Positions 34,446-46,698 of a stretch of DNA of 64,000 nucleotides are shown here, in pieces. Both the position numbers and the translations under genes were made by a program. The notes beneath the pieces are model-generated. The model saw only the letters and a list, made by a program, of their open reading frames with translations. It did no database searches and had not been told where the DNA came from. How positions within the stretch are numbered: the first letter of the stretch is position 1; each line of letters opens with the position of its first letter. The DNA is from Tricholomella constricta (taxonomy: Eukaryota > Basidiomycota > Agaricomycetes > Agaricales > Lyophyllaceae), in assembly GCA_013368375.1 (NCBI GenBank), contig JAACJP010000011.1, forward strand, positions 186,001 through 250,000, read 5' to 3'.

Positions 34446-37400
34446 TTGGAACGCCCCCAACTGCATTCATCTCCGACACCGAATCCGTCACCAGCGGCAG
34501 ATGTCATCTGCTACAAATGCGGAAAGAAAGGTCATTACTCGAGAGAATGTAAACAGAAACCGTACCCCGTGCGTGCTCAGATACGAGCAGCTCGGACCGC
34601 AGTTGATGAAGAGGACGATGATTCGGACATGGATCAGGAGAATGAGGCTGATGACGAGAGTGGACATACCTCTGCTAATGAAGCGGATAATCCACCTGAG
34701 TCGTTGGTAGACAGCGACAGCGATGAACTCATTGAGGTCGATGTCTATGATAATGACTACTACTCCCGAGACAGCGAGACTGAAGTCCTGAGGGCGATAA
34801 CGGCATTACCGTTGGATGAAACTCGCCAGATAAAGATGCGCAAAGTACATCTTCGCGCATCGAAAGTAGCTAAGGCTCGCCCAGTGCATAAGCACGACGA
34901 CAAGGAGTGTTTAGCCACATATGTCAATGTAGGCGGACACGACGCGTGGACGCTATGGGACTCAGGTAGTACAACTACGGGCGTAACCCCGGCGTTTTCC
35001 CAGGTAGCGGGATTGCGCGTGTTCCCGTTGGACGCGCCAATAACGCTGCAATTGGGAACGATTGGAAGTCGCTCGACAGTGAACTTTGGGTCTGATGCGT
35101 TAGTTAAAACACATGGATCTGAAGAAATGCTGTATGTCGATATAGCAAACTTTGACCGATATGATATGATTATCGGTACACCGTTTATGCGAAAGCATGG
35201 AGTTATCCTTGATTTCGCGACGAATACAGTTGTGGTCAACGGTGTATCAACCGAAGCCACGAAGGTAGACCTCCGGGATACTGATGGACGGCTGCGCCGC
35301 TATCGTACCACGGATAAACCCCGGGATTGACTCCCACGAGTCACAGTAGAAGACGTTCCGGAGGAAGAGGTGCACAAAATGCATAGTCTTCCGTCGGACG
35401 CGCCATGTCTACTGATGAGCGAGGAAGAGTATATAGATACTCTTCAGGGGGAGAAAGGGTCAACCGAGTATGAAAAGAAAGACAAAACGCACAAAATGCA
35501 GCACAAAGAACCCAAATCTTCGCAAATCGATAATTTGGATAGCACTGAGGAGAAGGTAAAATTACCGGAACCACAAGTGTCGCCACAAGTGACGCAGGAG
35601 AAACCCAAGCAAACATTTTGGGATCGACCTGTACCACATCCGCACGTCGATTGGGCGTACGATCCTCGAATGCCATCTGAATGGAACGAGGTAATTGCAT
35701 CCATGCGTGCATATACACAAGTCCAAGCGCCTCAAGGCGAGATATATCGCGATGCGCGCCCAGACGAGATATCCGAACTGTCAGTATATGTCGGGACAAT
35801 AGCTGGTAGTACTACAGGAAGTACGCCACAGTCACGGCAAGTACGACTGGAAGTACCAGATGAGACGGAAGAACGGATACAAGCCCTCCGCGATAGGTAT
35901 GAGAAACCAACCGCGGAAGGGAAGCGACGAAAGGATGGGAATACAAAAATCAAAAGTAAACTCACTACTGAAGATTATCCCCGCCTACGTCAGCAATGGC
36001 ATGATGAATTCCAAGATATGGTGAACGGAACTCCTAACACGTTACCACCGTGGAGGGAAGTTAACCATGAGATTCATTTAATCGATGAGAATGCATGGTA
36101 TCACTATCACTTACCGCGGTGCCCAAATTCGCTGAGAGAAGAATTCCACGCGAAGATAAACCGCTATGTGGATGCTAAGTGGTGGGAGCCACGGTCCGTC
36201 AGCCAAGCAGCCCCACTACTGTGCATACCGAAGAAAGATGGTTCGCTACGAACTGCACTCGACGCACGTCAACGAAACGATAACACCGTGAAAGACGTGA
36301 CACCACTACCCGATCAAGAAATTATTCGGGAAGATGTGGCACGGGCAAAGATTAGATCAAAAATTGATCTAACCGACGCCTATGAGCAAGTGCGTATACG
36401 ACCAGAGGATGTACATAAAACAGCCTTTGCGACTATCGCCGGCACCTATGTCAGCAATATAATGCAGATAGGTGACTGCAACGCACCTGCCACATTCCAG
36501 AGACTCATGACATCAACCTTTCGAGACTTGATTGGTAGAGTCATGCATGTCTACCTGGATGATATCTTTATCTTTTCAGAATCGATAGAAGAGCATGAGA
36601 AACACCCACGAATAGTATTCGAGAGACTCAGAGCTGCTTCTTTGTATCTGAAATGGAAGAAATGCGAATTATACGCTGAACGCGTTGATTGCCTTGGACA
36701 CATTATCGACGATCGCGGTATACACCCTGATGTCGATAAACTAAGCCGCATACGCGAATGGCGAACACCACGATCATATAATGATATTCAGAGGTTCGTC
36801 GGACTAGTAAATTACTTGGGTAACTTCCTACCTGATATTACTGCGTATACGGGACCCCTCATGTCCATGACGCAAAACGGGTTGCCGTTTCATTGGAGAC
36901 CGATCCATGATCGGTGTTTTCAAATGATAAAACAAATATGTTGTAGGACACCAGTCATACAGCCTATAGACGTTAAGAATAAAGACCCTATATGGCTTAT
37001 ATGCGATGCCTCGAAGACCGGCGTCGGAGCCATGTACGGTCAAGGACCCACTTGGCAGACATGTCGGCCCGCTGGGTTCATGTCGAAGAAGTTCACAAGT
37101 GCTCAGCAAAATTATGCTGTACACGAGCTCGAAACTCTTGCGATTCTAGAAGCCCTATTAAAATGGGAAGATAAATTGGTTGGTTACAATATCCATGTAA
37201 TCACAGACCATAAAGCGCTAGAGTTCTTCAAAACTCAAGTAAATCTGTCACCGCGTCAACGACGCTGGAACGATTATATGTCTCGGTTCACCTTTGACAT
37301 TACATATGTAAAAGGAGAACTGAACAAAGTAGCTGATTGCTTATCCCGCTACTTTGAAGGAGACGCACCTAATGAGGTTCAGAGCGTCAACGACTATGTA

Positions 37401-39197
37401 CGCGCTGACGTGCGAATAGATCCAGACGGAGAGGATCTCCCACCTTCACGACTGCAAGAAGTGGCTGAACAAGTTATTGAAATTCGAGCCATGCAGGACG
37501 TGGAAGTGAGGCGTAGTCGCCGCCTCCAGGAACGGCGTGAGGATCGAGAAATCGAAGCCGCCATCCTGGAAGAGTTTCAGCAACCTACCGTACAGTCTGA
37601 ATCCTTGACCGGTCAACGACCGGATGGGGCTCCTTCAGAACGCGAACAAACGTTGGGCGAGGCATTGTTTCAACAGCCCGCACCTGCGCTGCATCCAGAC
37701 CCACACCCACGGAATGGCGATGCTTCATTCCTGGAAGTAGTACGGAAAGGTTACAAAACCGATAAATTGTTCACGGTAATAATGGACAAACCCGGTGAAT
37801 TCACGCATTTTACACACCGAGATGCGTTAATTTGGACAACGAATCCAGCCGGCGTAGAAGTTCTATGTGTTCCTCGTGATCGTAAATTGATCACTCAACT
37901 CATAGAACAAGCACATACGTCCGTTGGACACTTTGGAGCCCAGCGTACCACGGAATACCTCCGACGCTGGTACTGGTGGCCCACCATTACCGCAGAAGTT
38001 CGCAAGTTCTGTCAAACTTGTGAGTCATGTCAGCGAGCCAAGGGTTTGAATCAAAAACCTGCTGGCAAAATACATTCGCTACCAGTGCCCATTAAACCAT
38101 GGGACTCCATCGGAACGGACTTTATAGGCCCGTTCCCTGAATCAAAAGGCTATAATTACCTGTGGGTTATTATGTGCCGCATGACGAGCATGGTGCATTT
38201 AATTCCAGTACATACGCGCATGACCGCGTCGGAATTGTCCTGGATATACATGCGCGAGATTGTTCGCCTGCATGGTCTTCCTAGTTCCATTGTGAGCGAT
38301 AGGGACTCGAAGTTCACCTCCAAATGGTGGCGAGAACTTCACAAGATCCTTGGATCGAAACTGCTCATGTCCACATCGTTTCATCCTCAAACGGATGGAC
38401 AGACTGAGCGTGCAAACCGCAGTATCGGACAAATATTCCGTACTGTGGTGCGCCACGACCAGAAAGACTGGGTCGATCGCGTAGATATGACCGAGTTCGC
38501 ACTTAATGCGAGTATATCGGAGACAACCAAATACGCGCCATTCGAACTCAACAGCGGATACATGCCCTCCATGATCAAGGAAATTCGCAGTGATAATGTG
38601 ATTCCTCGGGGTATTCGCCAGTTCGCAGAACAAGCCCTTTCGAATCTCGCGGAAGCCCACGATGCTATTATCGAGGCCCGCGTATTCCAAGCGCTGATTG
38701 CGAATAAACGCCGGAGTGATGATCCTAAGATTAGCACTGGTGATTTAGTTTACCTATCTACGAAGAACTTAAATCTTCCAAAGGGTAGAGCACGCAAGTT
38801 GTGCCCCAAGTTCGTGGGGCCTTATCGTGTCTTGAAGGCAGAGCCAGAAACGTCAAATTATACGTTGGAACTGCCTTCCGTGCTTCAGCAGCGCCGCTTA
38901 CACGCGAAGTTTCATGTGTCCGTGCTGAGACCGTATTACGCTACGGAGGACGCACTGTTCCCGAATCGAGCGCACCCAGAGCCTTACGACTTTGGTGCAC
39001 CAGACGACCACGAGTGGTTCGTCGAGGAGATTCTGGGACATAGGTGGTCCGAGGGTGCCATTGAATTTCAAGTTCGATGGTCCCTGGGGGACACTACGTG
39101 GGAGCCGCGTGAGCACTGCGAATCCCTGGCAGCTCTCGATAGATACCTCGAGCTCCAGGGGGTGAAGCGTATATCGCAGCTCGCAAAGCTGCGCTGA
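34446..39197 (+). pseudogene. Element E nucleocapsid-protease-RT-RNase H-integrase-chromodomain, one TGA
   Basis: One frame from about 34446 to 39197 with a single TGA at 35328-35330. Before it are the zinc knuckle C-x2-C-x4-H-x4-C (34512-34553) and an aspartic protease (L-W-D-S-G-S, later M-I-I-G-T-P-F). After it RT has Y-L-D-D near 36552, then RNase H. Integrase has H-x4-H and C-x2-C ligands, the triad in G-T-D-F, V-S-D-R-D and T-E-R-A-N, and a C-terminal chromodomain (W-F-V-E-E-I-L ... T-W-E-P-R-E). The TGA is followed by C, so either a CGA-to-TGA mutation or readthrough could explain it. Confidence 0.82.
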
Positions 39198-39338
39198 GGT
39201 GTGGCATGCAATGTGCGCCACACAGCCACAGCGTGGCTGGACTCGATCACTTCGATCGAGTGGAGCTCCGATCGGGGGAGCGAAAAATTTTCTCTCTGCC
39301 CCCTTGTGCACTACCACTATCACTAAAAATCGCACCTA

Positions 39339-41984
39339 ATGTCGTCTGGACAAGAATCAATGAGTTTTCGAGGAAACTCAAGAGGGGGAGGAACGCGTGG
39401 ACGCCGCGGTCGCAATAACCGCAGCGCTACGAGTAATTCACGCGTACAACATGCGCAACAAACTACGCAACCGCAAAACCAAGCACAGTCTCCACTGTCG
39501 TTTGGATCGATAGCATACCAGCCAACAATGGTACCGAGCTATCAGCCGTTCGAAGGACAGAATCCTTCCAACACAGGCGAGACGCCTGCTCCTGGACCCG
39601 CCGTTGAGCGCCTGCACGCTCCAATGGATGTCGAGGGACATGGAGCAGGGCAACTCGAGCCTGGACAGCTGCCTGATGCTAAGAGCAGAAGCGTCGAGAT
39701 GGGACGCCCCTCACAACAGCGTGGTGGTAACAAACCACACTGCCCAAAGGGGGGTGAACGAGCCGTCGAAGAGAAGGAAGGAAATCCCTCGAACTCTCAC
39801 GGAAATACTCGAGGTACGCATGCTGCGCCACGCAACGCACCACATGCTAATATGGGAACGAACCCAGACGGTATATTCAACCGCCTCGAGACCGTCGGAG
39901 TAGCACCCGACTTTGTAGTCGACTTTATCCATGATGGAATGGCAAGGGTCGTGATAGGACAACTACTCGACACCATTGACCGCCTTCAACGAGAAGTTGA
40001 CCAGCAAACTATGGCTAAACGCCACATCACCGAGGAGCTGCAACGCACGCTACGTAAGCGCCCCGCATCGCCGAACGCGATGCCTTATACCGACAAGCGT
40101 AGTCGGATGCAGGGTCCTCAGACTGCACCCACATCGGTGCAGTCCACGGCGCCAGCGCAAGAAATAGGATCTGCGCCCACAAGCGCCGCCAAAGTACCTC
40201 TAGTGATCCCCACTATTGAGGTACCCTTTCCTCTTGGCGTACCTCCGCACATTGATGCTGGACGTATTGTACTTACGATACGTCAGGCCTTTGCGGTGCC
40301 CGAGCAGATGCCCGTCGACGATGTACGATTGGTCGACGCTAGCTCGCCTGCCGATGAACCGATGCAAGAGACTGTAGAGCCCTCTACCATCGGTACGCTG
40401 AAGGAGGAACCAGCAAGCGAAACCGCCGACGAGCGTAGCTTACGAATGAAGCACAACGCCTCAGTCTGCCGCGACCGCCTTGCTGCAGACCGAGAAGCCA
40501 ACGAACGCTTGAAGTATAACTTCGAGACATTCGTCGGACGCATTCCAGATACCATTGGCATACTACACATCAATGGTACTCCCGAATGCCACAACGCATT
40601 TGGTGGACTACTTCACCGACGCCTGTACTGGTCACCGTACAGTAATACGGTGTTTGCCTCTCAGAGCGCTAGTCGCACTCTAGAATACGAACGTGAACAC
40701 AAAACCGCATTCAATGCGACAGGCTCACCTTTGTACAAGTGTGCACCTCGCGGGTTCCCTATGTCCCCTCGAGACATCCGCAATCTGGTTCAGTTCCGTG
40801 ACGATAACTTCAACATGGATACCGAACGTGTGGAAGCCCACTACCTACTCTGGGACTTCTATCGTATCGCTTCACGATACGCCGAACCCCACAGAGACCG
40901 GAATATGAAGTTTATCCTTCAACGAGAATACTTCGATCCGGCTCACAAACCATCGATACGCGATGACGCTGCGTGGACACGACCTGTGTTACCACCGCCC
41001 GCTGGAGTATTGTCCACTTCAGCGCGCAACCCTCGAACCCGAGGTGCGGGTTTACCCATACCATCGGTATCGCAAGCCCTGGACTTCAACGTGTGGGGAC
41101 AATATATTGTACACCACGGAAGGCCAGGCCTAGACAACGTATATAGCGGACTAGTGATCGACTACAACTTCTCGATCCACTTCCGCACTGTGGTCGGGTA
41201 CGCCCTTGGTCGCGCCATAAGCCCTACCCGAGCCGTATCTCGTGTCGCATTCATGCGCCTATACGCCATGATCATTGCTCGACCGAACCTCTATCGAGAA
41301 GCGGTGGACTCGTGGAATGCCATTCACCCATTGGATCGCATCCCCGACCACTTACCTTCTACGGCAAGCCTTGGTCGCTTAGCTCTTCCTGAGGAGCATG
41401 CCGCCAACTTAACCGAAACGGACGTAATCCGTACTCTTCTTGCCAATCGACTACCCGTCGCTTGGATTGATCACGCCTATCCCTACGGCCTCCACTACTT
41501 GGATGCGCATTATACGGGAACCACAATTGATCGTACACTATACGACAATGTGGACGACGACCGACTTGTTCGGCTATGTCGATACGGGATACCCCCGGCC
41601 ATTCCTCAATGGGATGGATGGCGACAGCCGACCCGCAATGATATCGCTAGACTCCACGTACTACTCGACTGCGAGAAAGAGCGAGGACTGGACACTGCGC
41701 ACGCTCGCGGCCTACACCCCGTAGGATACGACATCACGTCGATGAAATTCATCACCGGACGTGACCGCGAAGCTACTGTACTCTACGACAGTGATCTGGT
41801 GTTTAACGATACCACTGACCCGCCTGCGCCACCACCTATGGTGGAAGGTCCTCCGCTCCCAACTATCGAGTCCTCTACATCGCCAGCGCCCTCTGCTCCA
41901 CCTAGTTCATCCGCACCACTGGTCCTTCTACCAGAGGCTAACGCTTCTGATGACCATGCGATGGATGTCGTAGAGAAGGCTTAA
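39339..41984 (+). CDS. Element E ORF3: 881-aa protein of unknown function after pol
   Basis: Begins at ATG 39339, 142 bases after pol, and is intact to a TAA. The first 60 residues are Arg/Gly-rich (S-R-G-G-G-T-R-G-R-R-G-R). Then come a low-complexity stretch, a short coiled-coil-like segment (D-R-L-Q-R-E-V-D-Q-Q), a Pro/Ala linker, and from about residue 390 a long globular region rich in aromatic residues. The tail is Pro/Ser-rich. No signal peptide or membrane segment is visible, so it does not look like an envelope gene. No nuclease, methylase or protease motif is recognised. Function unknown; an RNA-binding accessory role is a guess from the RGG-like start. Confidence 0.7.
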   Translation: MSSGQESMSFRGNSRGGGTRGRRGRNNRSATSNSRVQHAQQTTQPQNQAQSPLSFGSIAYQPTMVPSYQPFEGQNPSNTGETPAPGPAVERLHAPMDVEGHGAGQLEPGQLPDAKSRSVEMGRPSQQRGGNKPHCPKGGERAVEEKEGNPSNSHGNTRGTHAAPRNAPHANMGTNPDGIFNRLETVGVAPDFVVDFIHDGMARVVIGQLLDTIDRLQREVDQQTMAKRHITEELQRTLRKRPASPNAMPYTDKRSRMQGPQTAPTSVQSTAPAQEIGSAPTSAAKVPLVIPTIEVPFPLGVPPHIDAGRIVLTIRQAFAVPEQMPVDDVRLVDASSPADEPMQETVEPSTIGTLKEEPASETADERSLRMKHNASVCRDRLAADREANERLKYNFETFVGRIPDTIGILHINGTPECHNAFGGLLHRRLYWSPYSNTVFASQSASRTLEYEREHKTAFNATGSPLYKCAPRGFPMSPRDIRNLVQFRDDNFNMDTERVEAHYLLWDFYRIASRYAEPHRDRNMKFILQREYFDPAHKPSIRDDAAWTRPVLPPPAGVLSTSARNPRTRGAGLPIPSVSQALDFNVWGQYIVHHGRPGLDNVYSGLVIDYNFSIHFRTVVGYALGRAISPTRAVSRVAFMRLYAMIIARPNLYREAVDSWNAIHPLDRIPDHLPSTASLGRLALPEEHAANLTETDVIRTLLANRLPVAWIDHAYPYGLHYLDAHYTGTTIDRTLYDNVDDDRLVRLCRYGIPPAIPQWDGWRQPTRNDIARLHVLLDCEKERGLDTAHARGLHPVGYDITSMKFITGRDREATVLYDSDLVFNDTTDPPAPPPMVEGPPLPTIESSTSPAPSAPPSSSAPLVLLPEANASDDHAMDVVEKA

Positions 41985-42138
41985 CGACAACGTCGAGTGT
42001 ACGCCACAGTCATGGTAGTCGTCGAAATACATACGCGATCACTAATTGAGCGGGAGTTGTATACTCACGCTTTGTACTTATAATAATAACCATGCACATC
42101 CATCTGCTGAGATCATACATTGATCTCAAAGGGGGGTG

Positions 42139-42372
42139 TGTAACGACGGCGCGTTACAATACGTCTATATTGAGATGCGACCTGTTTGGCATTACCTTCT
42201 GGTAATGCACGACCATCTTTGTTATGCGTATATAAATGTCCTGTACAGTTTATGCTTAGATAATCCTTTGCACCTTCACCCTGTACACGTACTTAGCAGA
42301 ATCCCACAGATTGGTCTAGCTTAACGTGTCTGGTGTCTCGCAAGGATCCCCCAACCCCGTACAACCGTTACA
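42139..42372 (+). repeat. Right LTR of element E (234 bp)
   Basis: Two differences from the left copy (GAGATGCG for GAGACGCG; CCCCGTAC for CCCTGTAC). Preceded by AAAGGGGGG and followed by TCCCC, after which B1 gag resumes. Confidence 0.9.
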
Positions 42373-42377
42373 TCCCC

Positions 42378-42670
42378 CCGCCCCTCGCGCTCCCATTGCA
42401 CCGGCCCCTAGGCCGCTCCCCCAGGGCGTCCCGATGGATGTAGATCGGATGCACGACCGGGTCGCACCTGCCGACGACCACTGCTTCCGGTGCAAGAAGA
42501 AGGGTCACTACTCGCGTGACTGTCCCTTGCGCTGGGACGTGCGCCACATGCTCGATGATGAGCTGGAGGCGCTCATCATGGAGCGTCTAGCCCGCAAAGA
42601 CGCAGTTCCCGCCGACCAGACTCCATCGTCGGCCAACGCGGGCACCTCTGACGCCGAGGAGGGTTTTTAA
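42378..42670 (+). pseudogene. Element B1 gag, C-terminal fragment with zinc knuckle
   Basis: Continues B1 gag after element E: a Pro/Ala linker, then C-x2-C-x4-H-x4-C near 42485-42526, then an acidic tail ending Glu-Glu-Gly-Phe at TAA (42668-42670). A further 29 bases of B1 gag are at 32044-32072. Confidence 0.85.
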
Positions 42671-42703
42671 TCGCACAACGGGTGGAACGTACGCCCCCGT
42701 TGT
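42661..42703 (+). promoter_or_regulatory. -1 frameshift signal of element B1
   Basis: Heptamer G GGT TTT (42661-42667) abuts the gag stop TAA. After a 7-nt spacer an 8-bp stem ACAACGGG (42675-42682) with CCCGTTGT (42696-42703) encloses 13 nt. The pol frame is -1 and open across this point. The same arrangement occurs in B2. Confidence 0.75.
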
Positions 42704-45700
42704 CTAGTTGTAATGGGTTCGCTCCACTGTCCGTAGAATATGCCAATACACCTATTATTGCTGCTATTCCTACGAGTGAACTGACCGACAAAGACGTACA
42801 AAACCCCTCCGACCCGACGACACCAATCGCAGTCGCAAAGCCGATTGCTCCATCGCGTCGTGGCCTACCCCGCTGGGAAAAGCGACTTCATAGTCGCTTC
42901 ATCGCCGCTGCCTCCCCCTGCCCCAGATCCCTGTGGCTCAACATTGAACTGGAGACCACCGACACCCAGGAGTCGCACGCCGTCACTGCGCTAGTGGACA
43001 GCGGAGCGACCGGCAGCTTCCTCAACATCGCTTTCGTCGAGAAACACAAGCTCACGACCAAGGTGCTTAGTCGGCCATCCCCGGTTTACAACGTAGACGG
43101 CACCCTCAACAAAGGCGGTTCGGTCTCTTGCATCGTAGAAGCTGTCTTGCGATACAATGGTCATACCGAACGAGCCGTCTTCGGGGTCACCCAGTTAGGC
43201 AAGCACGACATGATCCTCGGGTTCAACTGGCTTAAAAACCACAACCCCGAGATCGACTGGGAGACCAAAGAGGTGAAGATGAGTCGCTGTCCGACGCAGT
43301 GCGACACCTGCAAGGACGAGGTCAAAGCCGATCGGCGCGCACGTACCAGAGTGCGCGCAGCAATCCGCGCCTGTCGAGCTGACGGCATCCCGATGACTGA
43401 GCCCGACCTACGAGCCTCGACCAACCCATACGTTGAGGACGACTCTGACGATGACGAGTTCCTCCCCTACACTCCGATCCTGGAGGAACCCGACCCAGAG
43501 TCCGACGACTTTCTGGTGGAAACCTTCCTGAACGGTGATCGCATCTTTGCGACCGCGATCTACCCGACTCCGACCGCGGAACATATTCGGGCCAGCCAAA
43601 CGACATCGCAGCGACTTGCGGAAGCGAACACTGCTAACTCCGTGCCCAAAATGTTCCGTGACGCCGTACCCACCCACCTCCACGACTTTGAAGACGTCTT
43701 CTCCAAAGTCGCGTTCGATGAGCTCCCAGAGTGCAAGCAATGGGATCATGCCATCGAACTGGAGCCGGGCGCGTCGCCGACCGGCACGAAGGTCTACCCG
43801 CTGTCACCGGCGGAACAGGTTGAACTCGACGCGTTCCTCAAAGAGAATCTCGAGACGGGTCGTATCCGACCGTCCAAGTCGCCCATGGCATCACCGGTCT
43901 TCTTCATCAAGAAGAAGGACGGGTCGCTCCGCCTGGTACAGGACTATCGGACGCTCAATGCGCTCACAGTGAAGAACCGATACCTGCTGCCCCTCATTAG
44001 CGAACTGGTGAATAACCTTCGCGGCGCGCGGTACTTCACCAAGCTGGATGTCCGATGGGGGTACAACAACGTTCGGATCAAGGAAGGCGACGAGTGGAAG
44101 GCAGCGTTTCGGACGAACCGCGGTCTCTTCGAGCCGCACGTCATGTTCTTTGGCCTCAGGAACAGCCCCGCCACATTTCAGACCATGATGAATGATATCT
44201 TCCGCGATCTGATCGCTGAAGGTGTTGTTTGCGTGTACCTCGACGACATCTTGATTTATACCAAGACTCTAGAGGAACACCGTTGGGTCGCGCGACTGGT
44301 ACTGGACCGACTCCGCGAACATCAGTTGTTCTTAAAGCCCGAGAAATGTGAATTCGAGCAGACCAAGATCGAGTATCTCGGACTGATCATCTCGCAAGGG
44401 CAAGCGGAGATGGACCCTGTTAAGGTCGATGGGGTGTTGGAATGGCCGGCGCCAAAGAACAAGAAGGAAGTGCAAGCGTTCCTAGGCTTCACTAACTTCT
44501 ACCGACGGTTCATCCAGGACTTCTCGCATCACGCCCGACCCCTGTACGATCTGACGGGCAAGGACGTCGCCTGGCGATGGGGAGAGTCGGAGCAGTCAGC
44601 CTTTGGCCTTCTGAAGTCGGCGATCACATCGGGGCCCGTTCTCATGTTCCCCGACGACGACCGACCATACCGCATCGAAGCCGATTCGTCTGACTTCGCA
44701 ACGGGCGCGGTCCTGTCGCAAGAGTCGCTGTCCGACGGCAAATGGCACCCTGTCGCGTTCTACTCGAAGAGCTTGAACGCCATCGAGCGGAACTACGAGA
44801 TCCATGACAAGGAGATGCTAGCAATCATCCGGTCTCTGGAGGAGTGGCGACACTTCGTAGAAGGCGCAAAGCACAAGGTGGAGATCTGGACTGACCACAA
44901 GAATCTTGAGTACTTCCTCACCGCGAAGAAACTCAATCAACGTCAAGCCCGATGGTCGCTCTACCTCGCCAACTTCGACTTCGCCCTCCACCACCGTCCT
45001 GGCCGTAGCATGGGCAAGCCCGATGCGCTATCGCGTCGCTCCGACCACGGCAACGGAAGTGCTGACAACGCCGACATTGTACTGCTCAAACCTGAGTTCT
45101 TCGCGGTTCGCGCGACTGAAGGTCTTGTATTGGTCGGAGAAGAGGATGACGTGCTGAAGGCAATTCGCAAGGGCAACCGCGACAGCACACAGGAGGATGC
45201 GGTCGCGAAAGCGGCGCAGCTGGTCAAGGCATCCAAGGTCGCCGGTCGCTCCCTTCGCTTTGGCGAGTGGGGAGAGGAAGGCGGTCTGCTCACGTTCCGT
45301 GGACGGATCTATGTCCCGAACGTTCCTGACCTCCGCCGACGCATCGTGGAGCACCACCACGACTCCAAGGTCGCTGGTCACCCAGGTCGCTGGAAGACAT
45401 TAGAGCTGGTGTCGCGCAACTACTGGTGGCCCCAGATGTCGCGCTTTATGGGTTCTTACACCAGCACCTGCGACATGTGCTTGCGCACGAAACCCCGCCG
45501 CCAACTCCCCGTCGGACAGCTGCAGCCGCTCCCAATCCCTGAAGGTCGCTGGAACGTCGTATCGGTCGACTTCATCACCGAGCTCCCCGAGTCCAACGGC
45601 CACGACGCGATCATGAACGTCGTGGACTCGGTCGGAAAGCGCGCGCACTTCATCGCGTCGCACACGACTTGTTCGGCTTTGGGGGCTGCAAACCTTTACC

Positions 45701-46698
45701 GTCGCCATGTCTGGAAGCTCCACGGTCTCCCAGATGCCTTCGTCTCCGATCGAGGTCCACAGTTCGTCGCTAAGTTCACGCGCGAACTGTACCGACTCCT
45801 GGGTATCAAGCTGTTGGCTTCGACGGCGTACCACCCGCAGACCAACGGACAGACCGAACGCGTCAACCAGGAGCTGGAACAGTTCTTGCGGGTCTTCTGC
45901 AACGAGCGTCAGAATGACTGGGAGGACCTTCTGCCTGACGCCGAATTCAGTTACAACAACCATGTACATTCGGCGACGCAACAGACCCCCTTCCTGCTTG
46001 ACACTGGTCAGCATCCACGCATGGGCTTTGAGCCGCGCCGGGGCGCTTCCAAAAACGAGTCGGCCGACGAGTTCGTAGAGCGCATGAAAGAAGCACAGGA
46101 AGAAGCCAAGGCGGCGCTTTCAAAGGCCAAAGACGACATGGAGCGGTATTACAACCAGCGACACGCCCCAACGCCCGACTACCAGCCCGACAAGGTGTAC
46201 TTGGACGCGACCGACATTTCCACGACCCGACCGTCTAAGAAACTGTCGCATCGCTACCTTGGCCCTTTTGTCGTGCAAAGGCGAGTCGGCCCGCTCGCAT
46301 ACCGCCTCCTGCTGCCTCAGTCCATGAAGCGCATCCACCCAGTCTTCCACGTTGTAAAGCTCATCCCCGCCGTCGCTGATCCGATCGAAGGTCGTCGGTC
46401 CAATCCCCCTGCTCCCCCCGACATAATCGACGATGAACCCCATTACGAAGTGGAAAAGATCCTCGACAGCCGCACCTTCCACAAGAAACTACAGTACAAG
46501 GTCCTGTGGAAAGGCTATGGTTACGAAGAAGCTTCATGGGAACCTCGCGAAAATGTCGCCGCCCCCGATCTGGTACGCAAGTTCCACCGCGACAACCCCG
46601 ACGCTGCCCGCCACATTCGTGGCATGTTCACATTATCCCCGGCTGTCTTCGGCACCGCCACCCCGCACCGCGTCGTTGCGATTCAAAAGGGGGGGTGA
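42668..46698 (+). CDS. Element B1 pol (protease, RT, RNase H, integrase, chromodomain)
   Basis: Open for about 1,340 codons in the -1 frame relative to gag. Protease has L-V-D-S-G-A-T near 42993 and closes with M-I-L-G-F-N-W-L. RT has Y-L-D-D near 44238. RNase H has D-S-S-D-F and E-M-L-A. Integrase has the HHCC finger, with first acid in V-S-V-D-F, second in V-S-D-R-G and third in G-Q-T-E-R-V-N. A chromodomain (Y-E-V-E-K-I-L ... S-W-E-P-R-E-N) is at the C-terminus. It ends at TGA (46696-46698) immediately before the LTR; the last codons form the polypurine tract. One codon is missing relative to B2 (Gly before Asp-Lys-Val). Without gag it cannot act alone. Confidence 0.87.

Larger units (their letters stand above)
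32073..42372 (+). mobile_element. Element E: 10.3-kb Ty3 chromovirus with an extra 3' ORF
   Basis: LTRs of 234 bp (32073-32306; 42139-42372) differ at two positions by eye and are flanked by TCCCC (32068-32072; 42373-42377). Between them lie a broken gag, a zinc-knuckle and protease reading frame, an RT-RNase H-integrase-chromodomain frame, an 881-codon ORF after pol, and the tract AAAGGGGGG before the 3' LTR. It sits in B1 gag. Confidence 0.9.

Noticed and set aside
39339..41984. Envelope gene in element E
   Set aside because: No signal peptide, membrane segment or furin-like site is visible.
43535..43972. Arg/Ser-rich frame within B1 pol (also opposite in B2)
   Set aside because: It is an alternative-frame reading of pol with the composition expected from CG-rich codons.
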